DNA of 9,863 nt from Candidatus Omnitrophota bacterium (lineage in GTDB: Bacteria > Omnitrophota > Omnitrophia > Omnitrophales > JACQLI01). Every line of letters starts with the position of its first letter. Position 1 is the stretch's first letter. Below the pieces are notes generated by a model. It was not told where the DNA came from and ran no database searches. It saw only the letters and a list, made by a program, of their open reading frames with translations. Position numbers and translations under genes: made by a program. The stretch is from NCBI GenBank assembly GCA_016204125.1, contig JACQLI010000069.1, positions 1 to 9,863 on the forward strand, written 5' to 3'. Shown here one piece after another: positions 1 to 6,759 of this stretch.

Positions 1-2253
1 ATATAAAACCGAATTCTGCATATCCCAAACATCTTTTCTTGCTTTTTCGAAGTCTTCTTTAGATTTAAAATCCTTGCCGGCAACAAAGGCGTCAAGCTTG
101 TCGGCTGAAGAATTTATTTGATTCAATCTGGCTGCAAGATCGCTTCCTGGCTCAGCATAATTTTGCAACGCTTTTACCCTACTCCCTATCTCTTTGATCT
201 TCCCTAGGATTTCCGTCCGCCTCTCGGCGCGGGTTATCGCGATTGGTTGAGGAGGAGTTGTTTTGTCAGCAACTGGAATTCTCAGGGGTTCTGTCTTTTC
301 GCGCGGACGAACTCTAAATTCTCTTGGTAGTGGTGCGATTTCTGCCTTTCCCAAATTCGGAAGCCCACTCCGAATTACTGTTATGACTTCCGCAGATTCA
401 TTTGGAAAATTAACTTCTATCATTCTTAACATGAGCGTAGTATTGCTCTCGCTTCTTCGAATACGAATGCCTGATTCCCTCGCGTTCTTCCTTAATTGTG
501 CGAAAAGTTCATCAGCGTTGGCTGCCCCGCTTTCAACCACATTTCTCATAACACCTACCAAAGCAGCTGCTGTTCTGAGCTCGCTGTGAGCCGCCGTCCG
601 AAGCGCCTCTCTCCTAAGGTCGCTTGGAAAGCCATCTGAAACAATCGGACTTAAAAAGAGGTGGGCTTTGATTTCGGATTCGCTTGGGGAAGGAAGCTTC
701 GTACTTGCCATTAAGACATTGAGATACCTCGATGTGTCGCCGACTTCGGAGATCTTTGGCGTGACTTCAAGAAAGGCAATTCCTTTATTCTTAAAATGGG
801 CTGTAAGGCCCTCAGAGTGAAATCCTCCTGTAATCAGGACAGCTTTGGATTCACTCGTTTCCTGCATGATGCGAAGCGCATTGGAAGTCATGGCGTCATC
901 GCGTTTGAGCGTTCCCTCATAAAAGGAAAGCGCGAGGTTAAAGACCTCGTCAACGCTCGCAAGATCAGAGAAATGAAGGGCTGCTTTCTCATCCTGTAGG
1001 GCGGTTAGGCTCGCCGCATACTGGGATGGTTTGAAATGCCCGTTTTCCTGTTGAACCTGGTTAAACTCTTCACGCGAAAGCTCAAGTGAAAAAAGCCTTT
1101 TTAAGAGAAGAAAATCTTTAAGAAGCGAAACGAGTTTTCTTTCCTCTTCTCGCCCAGCGAGCTTTGCGAGAATAAGGTCGGTTAGTTTTTCTGTCTCTAA
1201 GAATAGGTCGGGGGCATTGATCTCCTTTTGGAGCGTGTAGCTTGCAAGATAAGGAGAGAGCGCTGGATAATTTTTAAAGCTAAAACCGAGAGGCTCCACT
1301 CTTTCAAAGAAAAGCTCAAGGAACTTTCTGGGTTCTTTCGTGGCTTCAAGGTCAACTTTTGCAAAGAAGGCTTCCATTCCATCGATGAATTCTTTTTCAA
1401 TGTCCTTACTTTTAAGCCAGTCAATAAGGCTATCCTTTTCAAGCTTTGCCTTCTTTAAATCTATCTCCTTTTCGATGTCTTTAACCTTAAAGAGACGGAT
1501 CAGTTGGGGCCAGTCTCTTTGATTCACAACGTTATGGAGATCAAGGTCAAGCTCCTCTTTGGCCGCTTTATCGAGCGCGTTCAAATGCCTCAAAAGCTCT
1601 GCCTGTGAATCTTGGTAGAGCATCCATTCTTTAAGAAATTTGTGCAGGGCTGGATTGAAATAGTGGGAGCCTAAGGAGCTCAGAGCCGCTTTGGCCTGGA
1701 GGAGAAAGGTTTCCGAAACCTCTTTCTTCTCCACCACCTGCCTGAAGTTGAGTAGATTTCGCCAATAAAGTTCTTCTTCCTCTACGCCAAAAGCCTTAAT
1801 AGAAGGAGAAGTGGAGTCGATCAGGAAAAGTTCAGCACCGCCGACCTCCGCCTCTTTGGCAAGGCGGTCGGCAATCTTGAAATTAAGAGAGTTGTCGGTG
1901 AAGAAGCGCATGACCTTTGGATCCAGTTCTCCTGCGCCGCCTTCTAGAAGGACAAGATTAAATCCGTGCTCACCCGTGAGATACTCGAGAAGTTCTTTGA
2001 TCTTTTTCTGGCCGTCATAGCTGGCGTGGGCGTCTTGAATATGAACGATGGTTGGAAAGTCAATCTGTTCGAGCGTTTGGGTTGGTGCGTACTTTTCTTC
2101 GATTCTGCCCAGAGACTCAGGAATCTGAATCCGTTCTACGAGGGGAATGTTTTTGATCTCAAAGGCTGAAGGAACTTCGGGCGCAGACCACGCCACCGTG
2201 CTGAAGGCGAAAATACCGCAAGTAATGAGAGAAGTTGTTTTCTTAAAGCTCAT
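1..2253 (-). CDS. Very large exported protein with TraB/ChaN/Ere-like N-terminal region (partial, continues off left edge)
   Basis: An open frame of 751 codons runs without a stop from an ATG at 2253 to the first base of the window, so the C-terminus is missing. Residues 1-27 look like a Sec signal peptide: two lysines, a hydrophobic stretch, then a likely cleavage after 'AWSA'. Residues 68-90 read 'TIVHIQDAHASYDGQKK', followed by 'LVLLEGGAGELDP'. Residues 473-483 read 'LITGGFHSEGL' and then 'FLEVTPKI'. A buried-strand His motif near the N-terminus paired with a later GGxHxxGL motif is the pattern of the TraB/ChaN/erythromycin-esterase-like superfamily. The assignment is by motif only and no catalytic activity is claimed. 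Between the motifs is a Lys/Glu/Leu-rich helical region (about 180-430). After ~540 the sequence is Ala/Glu/Arg-rich, with a probable coiled coil at about 672-745. No Shine-Dalgarno sequence precedes the ATG. I recall similar IQDAH proteins from Omnitrophota. The reading frame is certain; the function is not known. Confidence 0.75.
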   Translation of the reverse strand, partial: MSFKKTTSLITCGIFAFSTVAWSAPEVPSAFEIKNIPLVERIQIPESLGRIEEKYAPTQTLEQIDFPTIVHIQDAHASYDGQKKIKELLEYLTGEHGFNLVLLEGGAGELDPKVMRFFTDNSLNFKIADRLAKEAEVGGAELFLIDSTSPSIKAFGVEEEELYWRNLLNFRQVVEKKEVSETFLLQAKAALSSLGSHYFNPALHKFLKEWMLYQDSQAELLRHLNALDKAAKEELDLDLHNVVNQRDWPQLIRLFKVKDIEKEIDLKKAKLEKDSLIDWLKSKDIEKEFIDGMEAFFAKVDLEATKEPRKFLELFFERVEPLGFSFKNYPALSPYLASYTLQKEINAPDLFLETEKLTDLILAKLAGREEERKLVSLLKDFLLLKRLFSLELSREEFNQVQQENGHFKPSQYAASLTALQDEKAALHFSDLASVDEVFNLALSFYEGTLKRDDAMTSNALRIMQETSESKAVLITGGFHSEGLTAHFKNKGIAFLEVTPKISEVGDTSRYLNVLMASTKLPSPSESEIKAHLFLSPIVSDGFPSDLRREALRTAAHSELRTAAALVGVMRNVVESGAANADELFAQLRKNARESGIRIRRSESNTTLMLRMIEVNFPNESAEVITVIRSGLPNLGKAEIAPLPREFRVRPREKTEPLRIPVADKTTPPQPIAITRAERRTEILGKIKEIGSRVKALQNYAEPGSDLAARLNQINSSADKLDAFVAGKDFKSKEDFEKARKDVWDMQNSVLY

Positions 2254-2516
2254 TCGATAGCTCGGGTTATGGAGTCTTTTCGGTGGGGGCTTTTGTTATA
2301 ATGAGTCAAAATTTGCTGTTTATTTAACACTTTTTAAGATCCTTTAGCAATGTACAAAGATACCCGCCTTTCGGTCAAAATTCAAGATATTCCCCAAATA
2401 TATCTTATTGATGGTAGGAATTCATAAGCCTATTGATAATAGTAAGTTATATCTTGATTTGTGCTAAACTCTGCCAATGTTACTTAAGGCTATACACCCT
2501 ATAATCACCGTCTTAA
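2254..2516. promoter_or_regulatory. AT-rich divergent intergenic control region
   Basis: No gene is seen here. The stretch separates the minus-strand exported protein from the plus-strand segment. It contains a perfect 7-bp dyad, AAGATAT at 2384-2390 and ATATCTT at 2400-2406, with a third copy of ATATCTT at 2449-2455, which could be a regulator site. A smaller dyad, CTATT/AATAG, lies at 2430-2442. On the minus strand TATAAC (2300-2295) and TTGACT (2309-2304) are both present but too close together to serve one promoter, so the left gene's promoter is not resolved. On the plus strand a perfect TATAAT lies at 2500-2505, placed to start a transcript near 2512 at the structured segment that follows, but its -35 is poor. 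A 32-codon open frame starting at 2477 has no support. Confidence 0.35.
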
Positions 2517-2517
2517 A

Positions 2518-2590
2518 GGGGGCGAGCAGGGAGTGGCGAACCCCCTCTGTAACTCAGATTTCCTTGAAAGGATGAGGTAACCCTGGCCGC
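2518..2590 (+). ncRNA. Candidate structured RNA with predicted pseudoknot (class unknown; some ZTP-riboswitch-like pieces)
   Basis: Read by eye as RNA, CAGGG (2527-2531) pairs with CCCUG (2581-2585). It encloses a stem CUCA (2553-2556)/UGAG (2573-2576) topped by UCCU/AGGA (2561-2564/2569-2572) around a UGAA loop. GUGGC (2533-2537) can pair with GCCGC (2586-2590), including one G·U, which crosses the first helix and makes an H-type pseudoknot. The pieces UGGCGAA and GGCCGC, and the geometry in which a pseudoknot closes next to the basal helix, recall the ZTP (pfl) riboswitch, but the conserved CCGCCUGGGC tail is absent. A competing hairpin GGGGG (2518-2522)/CCCCC (2541-2545) is also possible. 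A TATAAT at 2500-2505 could give a transcript starting just ahead. The segment could instead be the subterminal part of a mobile element that includes the adjacent palindromic repeat. No homology search was possible. Confidence 0.3.
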
Positions 2591-2604
2591 TTCAAACGCT
2601 AAAC

Positions 2605-2670
2605 GGGGACGGTTCTGCGGGGGACACTTTCAATTTGCAATTTGAATCCGTCCCTTTTAGAACCGTCCCC
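2605..2670. repeat. 66-bp MITE/REP-like element with perfect 12-bp terminal inverted repeats
   Basis: GGGGACGGTTCT at 2605-2616 is exactly inverted at 2659-2670 (AGAACCGTCCCC). Two smaller dyads are nested inside: GGGAC (2621-2625)/GTCCC (2650-2654) and TTCAA (2629-2633)/TTGAA (2642-2646). A tandem heptamer CAATTTG x2 lies at 2631-2644. A pentamer CTAAA occurs just outside each end (2599-2603 and 2673-2677), which may be a target-site duplication offset by one or two bases. I recall termini of the GGGGACGGTTCT type recurring in many bacterial genomes near REP-associated (IS200-like Y1) transposases. No transposase gene is in the window, so a mobile copy would have to be moved in trans. The right end is not followed by a T-run, so it is unlikely to be an intrinsic terminator. 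Confidence 0.65.
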
Positions 2671-2685
2671 TACTAAAAATAATCC

Positions 2686-2713
2686 TTGACAGGATTTGAA
2701 ATATAATTAATAT
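2686..2713 (+). promoter_or_regulatory. Sigma70-type promoter for the Asp-box protein operon
   Basis: A perfect -35 TTGACA at 2686-2691 is followed after 16 bp by TAATAT (2708-2713) as the -10. TATTAT at 2711-2716 is an alternative with a 19-bp spacer. The surroundings are very AT-rich. Transcription would start near 2720, giving a leader of about 20 nt before the ATG at 2739. A second TTGACA at 2726-2731 is too close to the start codon to drive this gene. The promoter lies just right of the palindromic element, so expression need not pass through the upstream structured segment. Confidence 0.6.
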
Positions 2714-2738
2714 TATATTCTATATTTGACATATTCAT

Positions 2739-4397
2739 ATGGGAAATAAGTACCTTTTCACAATCCTTTTCATCCTAGGAGTAACCCTTATTCTTGGGTT
2801 TCGCTTTGGGAACCGAGTCGATTCGCCTGTCACGAATAGCTCTTTTCTCGACCTCGCTTCTCACCCAACCAATCCCGCGGAAACAGTAGCCCTTTCTGAA
2901 AATGAGATTTATATCCGAGATATTCATGGAAAATGGAATCGAGTTCTTTTCTTCGAAGGAGGGACGGGCTCTTCTCGAAAACTTATCCTCCATCCTCATC
3001 TCCAAGATCGGGCTTTTGTCGTCACCGAAAAAGAGCTTTTTGAAATAGACTTGAGGAAGGGGCGTTCAAAACTTATCTATAACGAAAATCGCTCTTCTGA
3101 AAGCCGAATATACTCTTTCGCCATTCACCCCGCGAAACCTACGTCTTTCTATTTAGGAACGAATCGAGGACTCTTAATAAGCCGCGATGAAGGAAAGAGC
3201 TGGCTCAGCCCCTACAGGTGGCCTGAGAATCAGAGCGTTCAACTCGTTGACTTTCTCTCAACAGAGTCTCCCCTCTTATTTCTTGCAACCGAACGAGAGC
3301 TCTTTTTTTCAAAAGATGACGGCGAAACCTTTGAATCAGGATTTTCCCTGCCTCTCTTCTCAGAAGAGGAATTGGAATCTCTGATGGATAATGATTCGGA
3401 TGAATTTGAAGAGACGCTGCCTATGCCACGTTTCACTTCGGTGACATTTTCCTCAAAAGAACCTCACCGAATCTGGGTAGGAACTCTTGAGGGTGTTTAC
3501 GAAACTCGTGATGGCGGAATAAGTTGGGAGAAGCTCCCTGACAGCGGGCTTAGAGACAAGGGGATTGCAGACCTGGTTTATTCTGACAGGCTAAATCAGC
3601 TCATTGCTGCGTCGCCGAGTGGCGTCTTTAGATTTCTCACCAGCACCAGACGTTGGGAAGATCTTTCTATAGGAACTACTCGGCCCTCTACTTCCATGAC
3701 CCTCCGCTACCTTAAAGAAAAGGATGAAGAGGTCCTCCTGGTCGTTAGCGGCGGTGAAGTTTACGAATCGATTCTCACACCTTTTGAGACTCCTTTTGCG
3801 CAACCTTCCTTTATTCCGTCGCCTGAGCGAATGGATCTGCTTCGGAAAATCATCTCTCTTGAGCCCGCGATCCGGGAGGTTCAGAGGGCGGCTATCCGAT
3901 ATGGAAACTTGGGAAACACAAAGATTAAGCGCTGGCACTTGGCTTCTCGGCTTCGCGCTTTGATTCCCGATCTTAGTTTTGGGAAGGATTTCTCCCTGAG
4001 TGAGAATGTCGATATTGACCGGGGGAGCACCAATGAGCCTGATCGATTTATCGTTGGGCCTCAAGAGGGCGACAAAGGGTGGGATTTTGGCGTTAACTGG
4101 GAGCTTGGGGATCTCCTTTACTCAACAGCCCAAACCTCGATTGACTCGCGGGCAAAACTTTTAGTTGAGCTCCGCGAATCCATTTTAAGCCAAGTCACCC
4201 GAATCTATTTTGAAAGACGAAGGATACAGATGCAACTTTTTCTCTTAACATCGGCAGCTCCTAGCCAAGAATATTTTGATCTTCTCCTTCGCGTTGATGA
4301 GCTCACTGCTCAAATCGATGCTCTCACAGACGGCTTCTTTTCGCACAAACTCGATGAAATTTATAAAAAATACCCTGAATTAAGTCATGCTGAATGA
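2739..4397 (+). CDS. Membrane-anchored Asp-box (BNR/sortilin-like) beta-propeller protein with outer-membrane-type C-terminal tail
   Basis: The 552-residue protein starts with a single hydrophobic segment (about residues 5-21), a signal anchor or uncleaved signal peptide. Residues ~30-345 carry repeated beta-propeller blades. Three match the Asp-box pattern SxDxGxTW: 'SRDEGKSW' (148-155), 'SKDDGETF' (191-198) and 'TRDGGISW' (256-263). Such blades are usually extracytoplasmic and scaffold protein or glycan binding. The C-terminal ~190 residues hold a short helical region, an acidic segment, a beta-like 'GWDFGVNWELGDLLY' (447-461), and a helical section with 'YFERRR' (490-495) that may form a coiled coil. 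The tail looks like a separate domain, and I associate it with Omnitrophota envelope proteins; this is unverified. The ATG at 2739 has no Shine-Dalgarno sequence but directly precedes the anchor segment and sits ~20 nt from the predicted transcription start. The 3' end overlaps the next gene by 11 bp, implying co-translation. The ligand and role are unknown. Confidence 0.85.
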   Translation: MGNKYLFTILFILGVTLILGFRFGNRVDSPVTNSSFLDLASHPTNPAETVALSENEIYIRDIHGKWNRVLFFEGGTGSSRKLILHPHLQDRAFVVTEKELFEIDLRKGRSKLIYNENRSSESRIYSFAIHPAKPTSFYLGTNRGLLISRDEGKSWLSPYRWPENQSVQLVDFLSTESPLLFLATERELFFSKDDGETFESGFSLPLFSEEELESLMDNDSDEFEETLPMPRFTSVTFSSKEPHRIWVGTLEGVYETRDGGISWEKLPDSGLRDKGIADLVYSDRLNQLIAASPSGVFRFLTSTRRWEDLSIGTTRPSTSMTLRYLKEKDEEVLLVVSGGEVYESILTPFETPFAQPSFIPSPERMDLLRKIISLEPAIREVQRAAIRYGNLGNTKIKRWHLASRLRALIPDLSFGKDFSLSENVDIDRGSTNEPDRFIVGPQEGDKGWDFGVNWELGDLLYSTAQTSIDSRAKLLVELRESILSQVTRIYFERRRIQMQLFLLTSAAPSQEYFDLLLRVDELTAQIDALTDGFFSHKLDEIYKKYPELSHAE

Positions 4398-4581
4398 TAG
4401 ACAACTTGATATTGTTGAGAGGACCGCTCTTAACAGTGCTAACATTGTTTGGGCAACCTTCATTCTTGGAAATGCCCTTAATCCGAAGGGATTCAACTTG
4501 ATCTTCTTTATTGTTGGCTGTATGCTTTTCCTAGGTTTTTTCGGATTCGCGCTTTGGCTAAGAAGGAGCAGATATAGCTGA
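4387..4581 (+). CDS. Small two-segment membrane protein, unknown function
   Basis: The 64-residue frame starts inside the end of the Asp-box gene (11-bp overlap) and ends in a TGATG overlap with the next small gene. Residues ~18-31 are moderately hydrophobic ('NIVWATFILGNAL'). Residues ~36-58 form a clear transmembrane helix followed by Arg-rich 'LRRSRYS', which predicts that end to be cytoplasmic by the positive-inside rule. I do not recognise a family. Support for it being real comes from the membrane-protein composition and the stop/start overlaps on both sides, typical of translational coupling. No Shine-Dalgarno sequence precedes the ATG. A role alongside the anchored propeller protein is inference from position only. 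Confidence 0.6.
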   Translation: MLNDRQLDIVERTALNSANIVWATFILGNALNPKGFNLIFFIVGCMLFLGFFGFALWLRRSRYS

Positions 4582-4712
4582 TGGAAAGTCCTCTTGTTGG
4601 TAATTGGATCCTGCTTGGAGCGATGGCTATTCTGCTCCTTACAATGATTATCTTGGCAGAATGGCCTCCAAAACGTCCCAAAACTCCTCGTCACTCTAAA
4701 CCAAGTAATTAG
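4581..4712 (+). CDS. Very small single-pass membrane protein (43 aa), unknown function
   Basis: The frame runs from the ATG at 4581, sharing its A with the preceding TGA stop, to TAG at 4710-4712. One transmembrane helix spans residues ~9-26 ('NWILLGAMAILLLTMIILAE'). It is followed by a short basic, proline-rich tail ending 'PRHSKPSN'. The topology is probably N-out/C-in. AAGGAG at 4563-4568 lies 12 nt ahead of the start, the only convincing ribosome-binding sequence in this trio. The stop codon overlaps the stop of rlmN (4709-4711, opposite strand), so the two units converge with no spacer. It is short and I know of no family, but the coupled start and clean hydrophobic helix favour a real gene. 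Confidence 0.5.
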   Translation: MESPLVGNWILLGAMAILLLTMIILAEWPPKRPKTPRHSKPSN

Positions 4713-5794
4713 TCAATTCCCTCCCGATCCAACCGTAACTGGCCGCAGGCGGCATCGATATCTCGGCCTGCAGTCTGACGGACCGTAACCCTGATTCCAG
4801 CCTTGAGAAGGATTTCTCGGAAATTCTCGACCCTTTCTCTTGAAGGCCTTTTGAACGATTCTTCCCGAATAGGATTATAAGGAATCAAATTCACCTTGGC
4901 TCTGAGGGGCTTTGCAATTGTGACCACCCCCCTCGCTTCTTCGGGTGTGTCGTTGACTCCCTCCAAAAGTGTGTATTCAAAAGTGATCTCTCGCTTCAGT
5001 CTTTCGTGAATTTTGGTGAGAGTTCTCACCAGACCCCGAAGTGAATAACGGCGATTGATCGGGACAAGCTCGTTTCTCTTTTTCTCATCGCTCGCGTGTA
5101 AAGAGATGGAAAGCCTCACTCGTCCCCCCATTCGTTTTACGAACTCTTCGATTCTAGGGGTAAGGCCTACGGTTGAAACGGTAATCCTTTTTGCCCCCAG
5201 TCTAAATCCCCAGTCTGCCTGAAGAATTTCAAGAGCCTTCATCGTCGCCTCAAAATTATCCAGGGGTTCTCCCATCCCCATAAAAACGACATTGCTGACC
5301 CGCTTGCCTAGATTTTTTTCAACCCATACCACTTGCTCAACAATCTCGCCTGCCATAAGACTTCGGTTGAACGATCTTCCGCTTGCGCAAAAAACGCATT
5401 TCATCTTGCAACCAAGCTGGGTTGAAACGCAAACGGTCTCCCGCCCCTGTTGACGGATCAAAACGCTTTCAAGAAGATGATGGTCTTGTGTTTCGAAGAG
5501 GAATTTGACCGATTGGCCTGCGTGAGACTTGACTGACTCTTTAAGGGTAAGACTTTTGAGGAGAAATTCCCTTTTTAACTTTCCGAGAAGAGATTTGGGG
5601 AGATTCGACACCCCCTGCCAATCTTCAACGTGCCTGTGATAAAGCCATTCAACAAGCTGCCTTGCACGATAAGGAGATTCTCCGTATCGTGCGATGATTT
5701 TTTCAGCTTCTTTAAGACCGATACCGTAAAGTGCCCCCCTCCGTACCTCCCCCCACTCTGTGGGGGGAGGATTAAGGTGGAGGGTTAAATCCAT
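4709..5794 (-). CDS. rlmN: Dual-specificity 23S rRNA/tRNA (adenine-C2) methyltransferase RlmN, radical SAM
   Basis: RlmN methylates C2 of A2503 in 23S rRNA and of A37 in some tRNAs, using radical SAM chemistry and a methylated-cysteine intermediate. Numbered from the ATG at 5794 (361 aa), the 4Fe-4S cysteines are C129, C133 and C136 in 'CKMKCVFC'. The 'GMGEPL' SAM motif is at 173-178. The conserved Cys ahead of the cluster is C122 ('CVSTQLGC'), and the methyl-carrying Cys is C350 in 'GRDIDAACGQL'. All catalytic parts are present. The C-terminus stops soon after this motif, shorter than E. coli RlmN. The frame is open up to an ATG at 5875, but those 27 codons lie within corA in another frame, so 5794 is preferred; it overlaps the corA end by 10 bp. 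The first ~19 residues are encoded by a GC-rich palindrome, and homology to other RlmN proteins begins at 'ALYGIGLKEAE'. No ATG, GTG or TTG lies in frame between. Confidence 0.95.
   Translation of the reverse strand: MDLTLHLNPPPTEWGEVRRGALYGIGLKEAEKIIARYGESPYRARQLVEWLYHRHVEDWQGVSNLPKSLLGKLKREFLLKSLTLKESVKSHAGQSVKFLFETQDHHLLESVLIRQQGRETVCVSTQLGCKMKCVFCASGRSFNRSLMAGEIVEQVVWVEKNLGKRVSNVVFMGMGEPLDNFEATMKALEILQADWGFRLGAKRITVSTVGLTPRIEEFVKRMGGRVRLSISLHASDEKKRNELVPINRRYSLRGLVRTLTKIHERLKREITFEYTLLEGVNDTPEEARGVVTIAKPLRAKVNLIPYNPIREESFKRPSRERVENFREILLKAGIRVTVRQTAGRDIDAACGQLRLDREGID
5733..5784. repeat. GC-rich nested palindrome at the corA-rlmN junction (REP-like)
   Basis: CCTCCCCCCAC (5746-5756) and GTGGGGGGAGG (5760-5770) form a perfect 11-bp inverted repeat with a 3-base loop. 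Flanking CCCTCC (5737-5742) and GGAGGG (5779-5784) form a second dyad around it. It lies just inside the rlmN start and just after the corA stop, and is translated as residues ~6-19 of RlmN ('HLNPPPTEWGEVRR'). In the mRNA it would be a very stable hairpin 24 nt after the start codon. Composition and layout are REP-like; copy number in the genome cannot be judged from one window. Confidence 0.7.
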
Positions 5795-6753
5795 TTCTTG
5801 AACTTCATCCAGATAAGCATGATGATGGAAACGAGAAACATAAGCCCAAGGGAAAGGAAATATCCATACTGCCAATCCAGTTCGGGCATGAACTTAAAGT
5901 TCATTCCATAGATGCTTGCAATCATCACAACGGGCATGCTGAGTGTCGCAAGAATGGTCATCCGTTTCATCACTTCATTCAAGGTGTGAGAAGAATGTGA
6001 GAAGTAAACTTGTAAAACGCTCGGAATCATTTCATGAAGCCCTTCTACGATCCCGTAGACCCTAAAAAGGTGATCATACACATCCCTGAAATACATCATG
6101 TGCTTCGGCTTGATGAAGGCTGTGGGGTTTCGGGTAAGAAAGTTGAGGGTGTCACGTTGCGGCACCACAATACGCCGAAGCTGGAAAATATCGCGTTTAA
6201 CCTGTAAGACCATTGCGAGGTAATTCTTGGAGGGGTTGTTGAACATCTCTTCTTCAATCGAATCCATCCGCTTGTCATAATGGTCAAGAACGGGCGTGTA
6301 ATTATCCACCAGGTGATCGAGAATCGTATGCATAAGAAGATCCGCCCCATGTCCCATAAAGGTATCGGGTTTTTTCTGCACAAGTTCCCGAACCTGCTCG
6401 ATACTCTTCGCCCCTTCCTTGTGAAAAGTCACTACATAATTCTTGCCAAGAAAGACATCGAGCTCGGTTGCGGTAAGCCCATTATCGGGTTTTAAGTGGA
6501 CAGAGTGCATGACGAGAAAAAGATATTCCTCATAATCATCCAGTTTGGGCTGTGAAAGATCGCTGACGCAGTCTTCGACAGCGAGGGGATGAAAATTAAA
6601 AATTTCTACCAGCGTGTCGCTTTCAAACTCGTTAGGATCCTCGAGGTCAACCCAAAGAACAATTTCCTTCTCCTGAATGGCTTGAAGCATTCGAGCCCGG
6701 GAGATATTGATCTCTAAGGGTTTGTTCTTTTGGTAAAGGAAGGTACTAAGCAT
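5785..6753 (-). CDS. corA: CorA-family magnesium/cobalt transport protein
   Basis: CorA forms a pentameric inner-membrane channel for Mg2+ (and Co2+/Ni2+), gated by cytoplasmic Mg2+. The 322-residue protein has the normal length. It carries the N-terminal alpha/beta domain (about 1-150, including 'WVDLEDPNEFE' and 'FHPLAVEDC'). A long stalk helix region (about 155-265) contains 'YDKRMDSIEEEMF' and 'VKRDIFQLRRIVVPQRD'. Two C-terminal transmembrane helices are at ~266-284 and ~298-317. The signature 'YGMN' selectivity motif is at 282-285, followed by the conserved periplasmic-loop 'MPEL' (289-292) and a basic tail 'KFKKWI'. The ATG at 6753 is 6 bp after the yadH stop, consistent with one operon. 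No Shine-Dalgarno sequence is obvious. The 3' end overlaps the rlmN start by 10 bp. Confidence 0.96.
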   Translation of the reverse strand: MLSTFLYQKNKPLEINISRARMLQAIQEKEIVLWVDLEDPNEFESDTLVEIFNFHPLAVEDCVSDLSQPKLDDYEEYLFLVMHSVHLKPDNGLTATELDVFLGKNYVVTFHKEGAKSIEQVRELVQKKPDTFMGHGADLLMHTILDHLVDNYTPVLDHYDKRMDSIEEEMFNNPSKNYLAMVLQVKRDIFQLRRIVVPQRDTLNFLTRNPTAFIKPKHMMYFRDVYDHLFRVYGIVEGLHEMIPSVLQVYFSHSSHTLNEVMKRMTILATLSMPVVMIASIYGMNFKFMPELDWQYGYFLSLGLMFLVSIIMLIWMKFKKWI

Positions 6754-6759
6754 GAGATT

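Noticed and set aside
263..589. Plus-strand open frame of 108 codons
   Set aside because: It is the antisense shadow of the large exported protein, which has a continuous 751-codon frame with a signal peptide and motifs.
2477..2575. Small 32-codon frame starting at 2477
   Set aside because: No ribosome site and no recognisable composition; the region is better explained by RNA structure.
2605..2670. Palindrome as an intrinsic terminator
   Set aside because: No T-run follows on either strand, and the nested dyads and flanking repeats fit a MITE/REP-like element better.
3591..4064. Minus-strand open frame of 157 codons
   Set aside because: It is a shadow inside the Asp-box gene; low-complexity Arg/Ser/Lys composition and no motifs.
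5795..5875. Upstream ATG at 5875 extending RlmN by 27 residues
   Set aside because: Those codons overlap the well-conserved second transmembrane helix of CorA in another frame; the start at 5794 is enough.
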